A program made the position numbers and the translations under genes. From contig CAMTDV010000002.1 in NCBI GenBank assembly GCA_947069175.1, forward strand, positions 10,085,054 through 10,149,053: a DNA stretch of 64,000 nt, in the 5' to 3' direction. Below are positions 24,207-34,988 of this stretch, piece after piece. Origin of the DNA: Scalesia atractyloides (taxonomy: Eukaryota; Streptophyta; Magnoliopsida; Asterales; Asteraceae). The notes under the pieces were generated by a model. That model searched no databases. It was given only the letters and a program-made list of their open reading frames with translations, and was not told the origin of the DNA. Each line of letters opens with the position of its first letter. The first letter of the stretch is position 1.

Positions 24207-25063
24207 TTTAAAAATCCGTTTTAAATTAAACTTATACTTATTTCTGACTACGTCTTCTTCGTTTACAAACACCCAGATCATAGAATTCCGGCTGTTTTGA
24301 TTAACTTGATTATCAAAACTTATAATTAGTTGAAATGTAATAGCAAATAGGATTATAGAACAGAGTGTACTAAAACAGCGTGTTTAATTCAGGTTTCCGG
24401 CAAGGGGGCGTCGGCTCTGATTGGCGATCTCCGACTGAGTGAACCAATCGACAGTTTTGATCAGTGAGTTGTGCAATTAAGGTACTAAACAAGGATTATC
24501 AAAAGGTTTAGATGTTTGTACCGATTCACAGCGTGATTTCAGAAATTTCCAGAGATTTTCCGGCGAGTGCAGATTATCCGGCAACGTCGTCTGGGACCGA
24601 TTCTGGTTGAAGGATTGAAGTTAGTATAAGTCTAACAATGGATTGAAAACGAAAGAATCGAGAAATTTACCGTTTTGATGTATATCTCGGTTTTCCGGCG
24701 AAAGTCCGACAATACAGAATGTTTCCGGCGAGTGAAATTTCTTCGAGAATTTGTGCGATTTTGAGCGAAAAGATTACCAGAGACTTGGGTGTGTATTTAA
24801 AGGGATGAATCAAGATGAATTGGGTCTGAATTTGGTCTTGATTCGTGGTCAAGACTTTCTCCGGCGGTTATGACTGAGGTCACGGGTTTAGACATCGGTT
24901 ATAACCGACGTCGATGTTAATACTTGCGTTTAGTCAAAAGAAACCGTCGATAATTGGCGAAATCGTCGGTATTTCCGGCGAGTGTAATTGGGCGTGTTGA
25001 ATCACCGTATTTGAGTTTGAGTTTTATTATAAGTATTAATTGTTTTATCATATATCACAAACG

Positions 25064-25138
25064 AGTCAAGTGGTGGAGTGGTTAGGTGTTTCTTTGTTCT
25101 TCCGGCTGACCCGGGTTCGAAACCCGGCAGCCCCTTTT
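25064..25138 (+). other. Antisense class II tRNA-like module, element 1 5' LTR
   Basis: TGGTGGAGTGG and GGTTCGAAACC boxes, perfect T-arm, TTTT run directly after. Counterpart of 16967-17040. Confidence 0.75.
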
Positions 25139-25325
25139 CCTTTTTATTTACTTTATTTTTACTTTTTAATAATTATACTTTTTAAATTCTAAAATGTTTA
25201 TTAATTATGTATTGTTTAAAATTAAAATAAATCATAAATACGTAACAAAATTTTATAACTTGATATTCGATTAATAAACGAAACAGGTTTTGGAAAACCC
25301 GTTTTTCGACGGATGTTACACCGAG

Positions 25326-26117
25326 CAATCCTTACAAAAGTTACAATGCATCACATTCTCTCTACGTTCCACAAAACTATCGGGACGAATGTGGATATGG
25401 TGGTGAGCCACCCAAGACACCATTGTATGGTAATGAGGAACCCTCGAGCCCGGGAAATCCTAAGAAAACGAAGTATTAAACTTATATAGTTAGGTGAGAC
25501 AGTGTTATTCCTATGTGATTTTAGATAAATGTCAATACATTAAAATTAATATATATAGTTCAAAAAAATTAAACCAAATTAATAACTATAAAATGAAAGT
25601 TAACTCTATCGGTGTTATAGGTTTTCAACTCTCTAGATGATCTAAGGAAATGGGTACAAGATATAGAAAACGAGGATGGTCTGGTTATTGTGATAAGAGA
25701 TCAAAGAAAATTGGAGGAAGGACCAGGAGGGTATGGATTAAATGTGATGGTGGTGGTGAGCACCACACTACAACAACGGTTAGAAAAGTCGGCAACAAAA
25801 AAACCGGTTGCCCGTTTTATCTTTTGGCGGTGCGATAGCATCCGTACAAAACCTAGGGGATAGTAGTAGGAGTCACTAAACATAACCACAAACTTGTTGA
25901 GGACCGGTCGGCCCACACATTTGTGCGAAGATTTACTCCCAATGATTACAAGTTGATCGAGCAGTTGACAGCTCAAAACATGGAGCCATGCAACATTTAT
26001 CGAACGCTAAGGAAACAGGATCCCGACTGGCTCGTTGTTCAGAAAGACATACAAAGTACGATCCAAAAGATTCGAGCCTCATAGAGTGACGGAAAGAATC
26101 CCATGTCACTGGAAACC
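25326..26117 (+). pseudogene. MULE transposase N-terminal region, copy A
   Basis: Continues the exon split by element 1 (to a TAA at about 25480). After a 130-bp AT-rich intron-like gap it continues with LDDLRKWVQDIENEDG (about 25630-25680) and, in a shifted frame, RRVWIKCDGGGEHHTTTTVR then KKTGCPFYLLAV (25735-25835). This is the FAR1/MuDR-type N-terminal DNA-binding region with C..C...HNH zinc ligands; the HNH lies near 25880 (THKHNHKLVEDR-like). The helical region APNDYKLIEQLTAQNMEPCN-like follows to 26030. The relic stops at 26117, where LTR sequence begins. Frameshifts and stops make it non-functional. Confidence 0.75.
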
Positions 26118-27618
26118 TTGACGCTTGAAGACGAACGCGTACGAGTTTGGGATTTAATCACGAGAGAAAAGTAACCTAAAATACAACATAATGATTCCAT
26201 AAATAAATAAATTCTATTAGAAATTAATATTTTTAATTAATGCTTTTTATTAGATTTTAGGTTATTTTTGTAGTATTTAATGAAGTTTTTAAACCAAAAA
26301 AGTCTTGTTTTTAAGTGTTTTTAAATGATTTATAACTAAAATATTAAAGAAAATAATAAATAAAAAAATATGGTCTTGTCAGACCTGACCGGTTCTTATG
26401 CATGTGAGTTTGGCAGCGTGTGAGGTTCGAACTCGTGACCTCCCGTATACGTGCACGTAGCTTTATCAACTAATCTACGTGTCTAACTCGAAATAATCTT
26501 AGATTTAATTACGCTTATATACTATTTAGATGAATTCTGAATTTATTTAATTTAAAAAGAGTTTTAAAACCTTTGAACCGACGCACACAGACAGCCTCTA
26601 ACCCGCGACCTTCAATTGCGATGCACCCAGCCCTACCAACTGGGCTGGGTGTCTAACCCATTAATAATAGGAATTATATTATACTTATTAACTTATTGAG
26701 AGATAATATGATTGTTTAAAAACAAATTGGCTTTTATTTCAACAAAACGGACATGATCAAGATTCGAACCCGGGACGTGTACGTTATGTTTGCACACAGT
26801 CCACCACTGGATTGTGTGTCTAACCCGGTTTATAACCCATTTTTAATTATACTTATAAACACTTTAGCACTTCATCTTCTTCTTTGATTCAAACCCAGAA
26901 ACATGATCCGACTGTTAATCGATGATAACAGTGCTACTTAACTGATTTAAGTTTTGCAATACATAATTAAGGAGGCATAAAAAAGATTAGGAGAGTTGTA
27001 CCGACTAGGAGCCAAGTTGCGGTTTTCCGGTGACGGATTCCGGCGAAACAGGTGATCTCCGATGATGCTGATTTGAAGAGAAAGGTGTTGGGTATAGAGA
27101 TTGAGAGTGGTGTGTTCTATTGAGATGAATTGCTATTTATAAGGCTCAAAATCAGTTTTGAAATCTTCGATTTTAAATCCCATGATTACATTTCGGTTTT
27201 GACTAATTGATCAAGGTTTTCGGTTACAATTAGCTGTTCAAAAATCGATTACAATTGACGTTCAATCATTTAAAACGCTAATTTAGTTGTTTGTTTGAAG
27301 ATTGATTACAGTTACAGAACTGCCGATCTTGAAGTTGCACATTGGCTTGATGTTGTTTTATTATAAATATATTTTATTTCCAGATTTTAAACATAAGTGT
27401 GTGTAGTGAAGTGGTGAAACTTGTGTGTGCTATGTGGGGGATCTGGGTTGAATCCCGGCTACCCTTTTGTTCATTTTATTCTTTTATTTTTTTTTATTAT
27501 CTTAGATTTAATGAATTTATTCCCTTTTTTATTATTATTTTAGTTATGAAAGCTATTTATTAACCATAAATAATATAATTAAGTAACACACTAAAATAAA
27601 CGAATTTCTAATAAATAC
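26118..27618 (-). repeat. Truncated LTR fragment of the 42692-type subfamily
   Basis: Aligns with 43398-46250 without the MULE inserted there. Contains tRNA-like modules at about 26418-26490, 26583-26660, 26758-26828 (minus) and 27398-27467 (plus). Left end joined to MULE sequence at a short shared word (TTGAAGACGAAC), right end joined to the AT-rich repeat. No target duplication is seen, so this is not a simple solo LTR. Confidence 0.8.
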
Positions 27619-29106
27619 TTTATTCTCAGTAGGTAATTACCGGAATCCACGACAATCATTCTTGTAGGTAATTACTGGAATCCATGACAATCATTCTTGA
27701 TTATTTCTTAGGATTACTCAATAGGTAATTACTGGAATCCACGACAATCATTCTTATAGCAGTGTAATGGTATGTGATGTGTAATCATATGATACGATAT
27801 GTTATTATATATGTAAAAATTTGTAATATAATGAAGATGATATAATGTTATGCAATAATATAGTTATCTTGAGAAACCAAATTGAAATAAATGAATCGTG
27901 TATAAGCGAACCGAATCTATAAGTTTGTTATAGGTTTATAGGTCTGATATTATCGTATAGTATCGTATAAAAAGAAAACTTTTTGAGAAGAAAAACCCAA
28001 ATATCTAACTGAACTCTTGTGTGATGGATTTTAAAAACATAACATATAAAAATTAATTTTTATCTTCTTGAATTTCATGTGATCCGTTCATATGTTAATC
28101 CGTAGTTGATTATGGACGCAATATAAAATATTTCTTTACACATCGGTAACACGCTGTATAATTAACATACTTTTTATGTATTTAGGGATTAGTAGGTCTG
28201 TGATCTAACACAAACTAAATTTATTTTTCCACTTCTGGTATTCTAGGACCATCCATAATTTTACATCTATAAGATTCTTGCTTGGGAAGTAGGTATAGTA
28301 TGATATAATGATATTCGATAACGTGATATGATCAAATATGATGTCATATTGATAATATTATATGGTAGAGTATTTAAAAAGGAAATTTATCATTCAAAAA
28401 TATATATAGTATTATATAATATCATATCATATTGAATAATATTATATGTTAGAGTAGTCCCAAATATCTAACTGAACTCTTGTGTGACGGATTTTAAAAA
28501 CATAACATATAAAAATTAATTTTTATCTTCTTGAATTTCATGTGATCCGTTCATATGGTAATCCGTAGTTGACTATGGACGCAATATAAAATATTTCCTT
28601 ACACATCGGTAACACGCTCTATAATTAACATACTTTTTATGTATTTAGGGATTAGTAGGTATGTGATCTAACACAAACTAAATTTATTTTTCCACTTTTG
28701 GTATTCTAGGACCATCCATAATTTTACATCTATAAGATTCTTGCTTGGTAAGTAGGTATAGTATGATATAATGATATTCGATAACGCAGATATGATCAAA
28801 TATGATATCATATTGATAATATTATATGATAGAGTATTTAAAAAGGAAATTTATCATTCAAAAATATATATAGCATCATACAATATCATATCATATCGAA
28901 TAATATTATATGTGAGAGTAGTTAAAAAGAAAATTTTTCATTCAAAAATATATATAGTATCATAGCATTTAATATTATATTATATCATATTAAAAGGGAT
29001 AGTATACCATACATTACAACGTAACATAATAAATATGTTGCATTGCAAATAGTATGTATTGTGGTATAATGTTGTATAATATTACATCTTATTTTATTAA
29101 CTAGAG

Positions 29107-29143
<37 letters not shown>

Positions 29144-29150
29144 TGTATAC
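27619..29150. repeat. AT-rich repeat, copy A, with internal 460-bp tandem duplication
   Basis: Homologous to 58821-59720. Starts with three copies of GGTAATTACTGGAATCCA...CAATCATTCTT (27640-27755). The unit 27998-28457 (starting CCAAATATCTAACTGAACTC) is repeated at 28458-28920, whereas the homologous locus has it once. No coding frame is supported. A (TA)n tract at about 29108-29141 borders the next element. Confidence 0.85.
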
Positions 29151-29984
29151 TATACAGGGTAGAGTTCATGCGAGAACTATGATAACCAATGTGAATACAA
29201 AAATACCTAAAAAATCAATTAAACACACAGGTTTTTATTTAATATTCTTTTTGGAAAAAAATTGCTATTTTTTGTCAATAAAAATAGCAAAAAAATTTTG
29301 AGTAATAATTATCGATGAACATGTACATATGTATAGTTTCTTGAACAAATTTCGTAATGCATTACCAGTAGTAGACAATTGCACTTTCATTTACACTACC
29401 AACTGTAATACATTACTTTTTAATTATCAATATTAAAAATGCACATGTGTATCATTATATATACCATGATACGTGTTTTGATATATAAAAAGTTTGTGAT
29501 TTTGAATGATAAAGTAAACCTATATACATGTTTTTTTTTGTATCTAGTGGTTGATGATTTGGTTATATTTGTCACTTTATGATGAATTATGTTGTTAGAA
29601 TGGTATAAAGGGTGTTGATATACATGTAATAAAGTAAAATATTTGTGATGGTATTGTATTATGGATGGTAGGAGGTAATTGTATTGTATTATGGATGGTA
29701 GGAGGTAATGTTAGTGTATCATGGATGGTATCATAGATGAAAAGGAAAGTGTATTCAAAGTAGTATACCAAAACACATTATATCATGTTCATAGATATTG
29801 TAACATTTGTAAAAATCGGGTCTCTAAAACCCGCTCCGTTTTGTAATCAAGTACCAAGTTATGAAAGTGCATTAATTATTTATGGTTATTTTGAGTTAAA
29901 ACGTTACATAATTAATAAATGAACTAAACTATAAAAATCATATTTGATAAAAAGTTAAAATAAAACAAATAAAAAAATAAGTGA

Positions 29985-30061
29985 AGCTGCCAGGACTCGA
30001 ACCCGGGTCAGCTGAGTCGCCACAAGACTTAACATCCATTCCCCAAACCGCTCCGCCACAA
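29985..30061 (-). other. Antisense class II tRNA-like module, element 2 5' LTR
   Basis: Minus strand TGGCGGAGCGG (A box) and GGTTCGAGTCC (B box), followed by a run of seven T at 29980-29974. The T-arm has one mismatch here. Confidence 0.75.
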
Positions 30062-30911
30062 TGTGTTTTCTGTTAACACTAGGAAAACAATTGGAACTTA
30101 TACACAAACTCAACTTAACCGATGATGCCATCTGCATAACGGTAATCGGCAAACCAATCGCCAAATCGTTGTGAATTCATTTGGTTCATTTATAACCGAT
30201 GTGCGACGGTTTCTAATTAAGCCAGAATTGATTAAACTTTAAGCCTTATCATTTCGGCTTTTGAAACCGAAAACTTCATCAAGTTCGGATTTAATTCGAG
30301 CTTCAGTTCATTTACACGATTCAGAACTATCACAACAATACTAAATTTCATTTTCGTCGCGTTTCTGAACCGTAAGATTTTCTGAATCAGTTCGCCGGAA
30401 AATTCCTGCAAGTCACCGGAAAACCGGGACTCACATTCTCACGGTAATTCCTTCGACTCTTTTTGTTTAAAACATGTGATTAGTCAGTCTCTAACACAAC
30501 TCCATCATCAGAATCGATCCTAGCCAACGTTTACCGGAAATCTTATCTTCGCCGGAAAGTTTCTGAGATTGCCGGAATCCAACTGTGAACTGGTACGATA
30601 TCCAAAACTTCTTTTAAACCTTGTTTAAGTGACACAACTTTATGAGTAATCGATCAACGCTGTTAATTGGTTCAACAGTCGGAGTTCATTTCCAGTACCG
30701 ACGAACCTCCGCCGGAATTCAGTGAATAACATCAATCGGTATATTCTGTTCCTTAAACTTTCTCCATTCTTTACTTTTGAGTTACTGTTGATGTCGGAGA
30801 ACTTTGTAAATCACAAATCAATCATAATCAGTCGAGTTATGTTGCCTGTGTAATCGGTGAAGAAGATGAAGTTATAACAGAATATAAGAGTAATTAAAAT
30901 CCGGATTATAA

Positions 30912-31331
30912 ACGGGTTAGACACACAGTCCAGCGGTGGACTGTGTGCAAATTTCACATACACGTCCCGAGTTCGATCCTTGCTACGCGCACGCTTTGTG
31001 TAATAACATTCCTTTTTAATCATGAACTAACCCGGGTTAAAACAGGTAGTTGTTAAGTATAATAAAAACCAAGAATATAACCGGGTTAGACACACAGTCC
31101 AGCGGTGGACTGTGTGCAAAATGAACTTCACGTCGCGCGTTCGAATCTTGTCACGAGCACTGGTCCAGTTGAACTAAAACGTTTTTGTAAATAAAGGAAT
31201 TTTCGGTTAATTCAAATAAGTATATAAATATAATTAAAACTAAGTTTATAACGGGTTAGTCACGTAGCTCAGTTGGTAGAGCTACGTGCACGTGAACGGA
31301 AGGTCGCCGGTTCGAATCCCGCCCGGCGCAG
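30912..31331 (+). other. Three tRNA-like modules, element 2 5' LTR
   Basis: At 30912-30990, 31082-31160 and 31252-31331. The first two have a perfect 11-bp hairpin CACACAGTCCA/TGGACTGTGTG with loop GCGG. The third has a perfect 10-bp hairpin CACGTAGCTC/GAGCTACGTG around the D-loop AGTTGGTA, a consensus A box (TAGCTCAGTTGG) and a consensus B box (GGTTCGAATCC); it looks tRNA-Lys-derived. Confidence 0.78.
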
Positions 31332-31892
31332 AAATATCCGCTGACCGAACCGGTCAACGGTCAACGGACAACAGTAAAAAAATAATATATTTTTTTATAT
31401 ATTTATTTATTTAATTTAATTTAAAAATCAATTAAAAATACTTAAAAATAACATTTTTAAAGATAGAAAATAGCCATAAACTCATAAAAAATATATCTAA
31501 AAATTTCATTAAAATCCTTAATAACATCCATCCATTTAATATATTTTTCCATTATTATTTAGGTTAGTACTCCTCGTCGACTCGCTCATCTAAATCGTGC
31601 GCATCTCACCATCTCCAATTCAACGCACCCAATGTGAGTGAACCTTTCAAATTCCCCGTTTTAATCACGTTTTTGGGGTGTATCATGTGTCTTTGTTTAT
31701 TTACATATAATAACGAAACTATTGTGCATACATCGTATCATGACATGTGTATTAGTTTGTTGCTGTTAAGTAGTTACTATTGGATGCAAATTATTGTTAC
31801 AGTACATGCATTTGCCGAGGCCGCAGCTCCCCATCCATGAGGTTGAGCTTGTTCCCCATTTTATTATGCGGTTGAACTGTGGCGTGCCCGCA

Positions 31893-32127
31893 CGATCGGC
31901 TCCGTTTGATTGAGCCTTGATCGGTCATTTCATTTTACATTTCAATACATGCAATACGATCGGCTCCGTTTGATTGAGCCTTGATCGCACAGTTCAATTT
32001 ACATTTCCAGTTCATGCAATACGATCGGCTCCGTTTGATTGAGCCTTGATCGCACAGTTCAATTTACATTTCCAGTTCATGCAATACGATCGGCTCCGTT
32101 TGATTGAGCCTTGATCGCACAGTTCAT
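31893..32127. repeat. Four ~65-bp tandem units in element 2 5' LTR
   Basis: CGATCGGCTCCGTTTGATTG starts at 31893, 31957, 32022 and 32087. The core GGCTCCGTTTGATTGAGCC is a small palindrome present once in the related LTRs (15094, 23195, 43121 and 52560 regions) and four times here. Confidence 0.92.
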
Positions 32128-32595
32128 TTATGTTAGTTATCGTATGTTATTGGTATATTCATGTATGCTATCAAGTGTTATTGTATGTTATAATTGTAAC
32201 TGCTATTTGCCAATGCTTGATTACTTACATTTGCTCTTTTATGATTATGCACAATATTTTATTGATAAACTAACCATAAAATCATTATCAAATGTTTATC
32301 TAATGAGGTTCACTCGCCAACTTATGTTGACCCAAAAACTACCATTTTACACATGATACAGGTGAACCGGCAGCAGCTAGGAACACATAACCTGGACTAG
32401 AAGAATAAAACAATTTAGTTCTTGGATTGTTACCTTTTGATTATTTCCTTTGTATTGAATGAACATGTTTGGATGTTTGAAAATGTAGCTTTGACTTCAT
32501 TAATTATGAAACATAATAGTAAATGTCATGTGCTTTGGTGATAACCCAATTATGCCCCGACTCTTATTTCCGCTGCGGGTCGGGGTGTGACAGAT

Positions 32596-32608
32596 TGGTA
32601 TCAGAGCC
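32596..32608 (+). other. Element 2 primer binding site
   Basis: TGGTATCAGAGCC, a 13/13 complement of the 3' end of plant initiator tRNA-Met, three bases after the 5' LTR. Confidence 0.92.
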
Positions 32609-33402
32609 ATGACTATAGGGATATAGGATAGGTTATTAGACCCTTAGAGCCTATACTATAGTCGATTAGAAACTTATAAGAATTTTGTGTGTTATATGCC
32701 AAATTTCATGATGTTTATATGTTTATGTTAAATGTTACATTTGATATTGTACAAGCATGTTCATAAGTATGTATTACCAAATAATGCCTATCATGAAATC
32801 GTATGATCATAACATATCACATCCATGCAAGCACACACCACATCATGATTGATTTTACAATGATTTTCGTGTTTTCAAATCTCATCAAAGTGAGTTCTCA
32901 TGACGGGCATGTAGTAACTGGAAGGGTACTAGTACCGGTAGTCGGAACGTCCTGTCTAGGCTGGCATTCGTATAAATCCAAAATAAAGGACCAGTTTGCC
33001 TACCTGGGGACTAACGATGAGAGTACGAAGTACCTATTATGCCAAAGCATGCTATACCAAACGTCGTGAGAGCTAATCCCACTTTGAGTTGTCATTGTGT
33101 CTACACCTGGACACGTTCCGACCAAACACCTCATGAACATATTTTGTGGTTTGCATTCGGGGGATGCGAGTGTTAAATTTCCAATATTAATGTGAATCCT
33201 ACCAAGCCAATAGCCATGGGGGCTCACATGACTATGTAGGTGAAGGTATGGGGGACATTTGAGGCCCAACATGAGCGAACCCAAGACATCCTATGGATGT
33301 AGTTGCATTATTGATATTTATGTTATTTTCATTTTATTAAAGACACATGACACCTAAAAAGACACCATAAACTCACAATCTTCTCATTTTATGATCCTGT
33401 AG
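32609..33402 (+). other. Element 2 untranslated leader
   Basis: Homologous to the leader of element 1 (21918-22680). No ORF is conserved between them. Short apparent frames here are not supported. Confidence 0.7.
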
Positions 33403-34923
33403 ATGTCGTCTAGACAGCATCGGAGGGGTAAGAAATCGGGAAAGTCTCGGGAACGTTTGGCCACTCATATCGCAAATCAAATGGCCACGATATTGCCTGA
33501 CATCGTGGTACAAGTACAACAAGCCCTTGCTGCAAATCCTACTAACCCTCCTCAACAACAGGACCGGATCATCGACAACCCTCCTACCATCAAATGCTCT
33601 TACAAACATTTTAAGTCCTGTGATCCTCCAAAATTCGAAGGGACTGAGGGAGTCACTGCTCTCCTACATTGGTTCGAGGAGATGGAAAACGTTTTCTTAA
33701 ACTGCGATTGTCCTGAGGATCGCAAAGTTCGTTACGCCACCGGGAGACTACTTGGTGTAGCTCTCACTTGGTGGAATACTGAGAAAGGAAAGAGGGGAAC
33801 TGAAGATGCGATGGCCTTAACTTGGGAGGAGTTAAGGGAAATCATGACTAGGCGATTCTGTCCTAGAAGTGAAATTAAGAAATTGGAGGATGAATTTCAT
33901 GCCTTGAAGCAAAAAGAGGGTGATCACTCTACTTACAACAAGAGGTTCTTAGAGTTGAACCAAATGGATCCAAACTTATTCACTCCAACCTATCGTCTGA
34001 TCGAACATTACATTCGAGGACTCCCCTCGAAAATCCAAGATTCGGTTCTCAGCGTTTCACCGGTAACACTCGAAGCTGCCATGGAGTTGGCAACGGAACT
34101 GACCGAAAACTGAATTCGCAATGGGAAGTACTAAGAAGAAAAGAAGAAAGCCCCTGTTGAGGGACAAACCTCAAACCACCCTAATCCTTCCTCTAAGTTT
34201 GCTAACAAAAGGAAGCGTAACACCAAGAACTTTGCAGTCACCCAAACCAACACCCCTATTCCTGCTGCACCCATCACTCAAGTCACTTCTCCACCCGCGC
34301 CATACAAAAGACCCTACACAGGCCCATTACCAAAATGTAACCGTTGTCAGTATCACCACTCCCCTGATTATCCTTGCCAATACTGCACCGGCTGCGGTCG
34401 CGCAGGACATACTGTTCAAAACTGCCGCACGCTTCAACGAACAAACCGCCACCAACCTATAACCCAAACCCACCAACAGTTAATGGGTCAAGCACAACAA
34501 CAACTACCATTTCCACCCACCCAACATTTAGCCCAAACATACTATCAACCCAATTACCCTATGGGCCAACCTATGCGGGCTTGTTTCAATTGCGGAGACC
34601 CAAGTCATTTCAGAAACACATGTCCAAGGCTGGTCAATATTATTCATGCTCAGGCCCAAGCCAACCCTGTGAATCAAGCGAACCAAGCTCCTCCACCTGC
34701 TAGAGGAAGAGCTTTCAATACTAACGCAAACCAGGCCAGAGCTGACGGCAATGTGGTCAACGGTACGTTTCTTATAAATGGTATATATGCCTCTATGTTA
34801 TTTGATACTGGTGCAGATAGAAGTTTCGTGTCATTAGAATTTGAACCTATCTTAAGCAAAAATCGGGATAAGCTCGCGGAATCCATAACGGTGGAAGTTG
34901 CGGACGAAAACCAGTTTCATTAG
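33403..34923 (+). pseudogene. Element 2 gag and protease, interrupted
   Basis: ATG at 33403 begins MSSRQHRRGKKSGKSRERLA. The Gag core (HWFEEMENVFLNCDCPEDRK, ALTWWNTEKGKRG) is intact to the TGA at 34111-34113, a CGA-to-TGA change relative to element 1. A TAA follows about 20 bases later. The frame then stays open through the zinc-binding segments (CNRCQYHHSPDYPCQYC; CFNCGDPSHFRNTCP near 34585-34630) and the aspartic protease motif FDTGADRSFVS (34801-34833). A one-base deletion near 34906 ends this frame at 34923; the following ORF is in another frame. Gag and Pol appear to have been one continuous frame originally, as judged from element 1. Confidence 0.9.
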
Positions 34924-34988
34924 ACTCTATTTTACGCAACTGTACACTCACCTTAAACGACCACGATTTCTCAGTCGACCTTATCCCT

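Larger units (their letters stand above)
14599..25320 (-). mobile_element. Element 1: complete Ty3/gypsy chromovirus-type LTR retrotransposon
   Basis: Length 10,722 bp, bounded by TG...CA ends and a 5-bp target duplication ccgag (14594-14598 and 25321-25325). The uninterrupted site is present at 51321-51330 in copy B (TTCCCGAGAAATCC). It has two LTRs of about 2.6 kb, an initiator-Met PBS, a PPT, and gag-protease-RT-RNase H-integrase order with a C-terminal chromodomain-like segment, which fits a Tekay/Del-type chromovirus. Coding capacity is broken by two gag frameshifts, one stop in RNase H and a C-terminal deletion. LTR differences are visibly more numerous than in element 2, so it is the older insertion. 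Confidence 0.93.
22697..25320 (-). repeat. Element 1, 5' LTR
   Basis: Pair of the LTR at 14599-17221. The PBS-proximal end is CGTCACATCCC, i.e. the terminal T has changed to C. The TATA-like box is altered (CTTTAAATAC at 24802-24793), and this is the LTR that would drive the genomic RNA. Confidence 0.9.
9380..26117 (+). repeat. Duplicated segment copy A (interrupted by element 1)
   Basis: Excluding element 1 (14599-25320), this stretch is collinear and highly similar to copy B (46553-52038 plus 54675-54780). Both start with AAAAGTATAAGGGCTATG and run through the same arm, gene fragments and MULE 5' coding region. Copy B lacks about 540 bp matching copy A 10490-11030. Copy A ends at 26117, where an LTR fragment is joined. 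Confidence 0.9.
29799..32592 (+). repeat. Element 2, 5' LTR
   Basis: Starts TGTAACATTTG and ends GGGTCGGGGTGTGACA. Carries an antisense tRNA-like module near its start, three sense ones in the middle, four ~65-bp tandem units (31893-32127) and the terminal CCCCGAC/GTCGGGG hairpin. Confidence 0.95.

Noticed and set aside
23946..24300. Open frames on both strands of the LTR (about 105-111 codons), with near-copies at 15888 and 30811
   Set aside because: They run across the tRNA-like modules and are conserved only as DNA; no protein features.
26118..27618. Second solo LTR
   Set aside because: Neither the complete ends nor a target duplication are present; both borders are internal to the LTR.
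31634..32356. Small hydrophobic frames in the LTRs of element 2, repeated at 39945-40631
   Set aside because: Identical because the LTRs are identical; no start context or domain, and they are not conserved in related LTRs.
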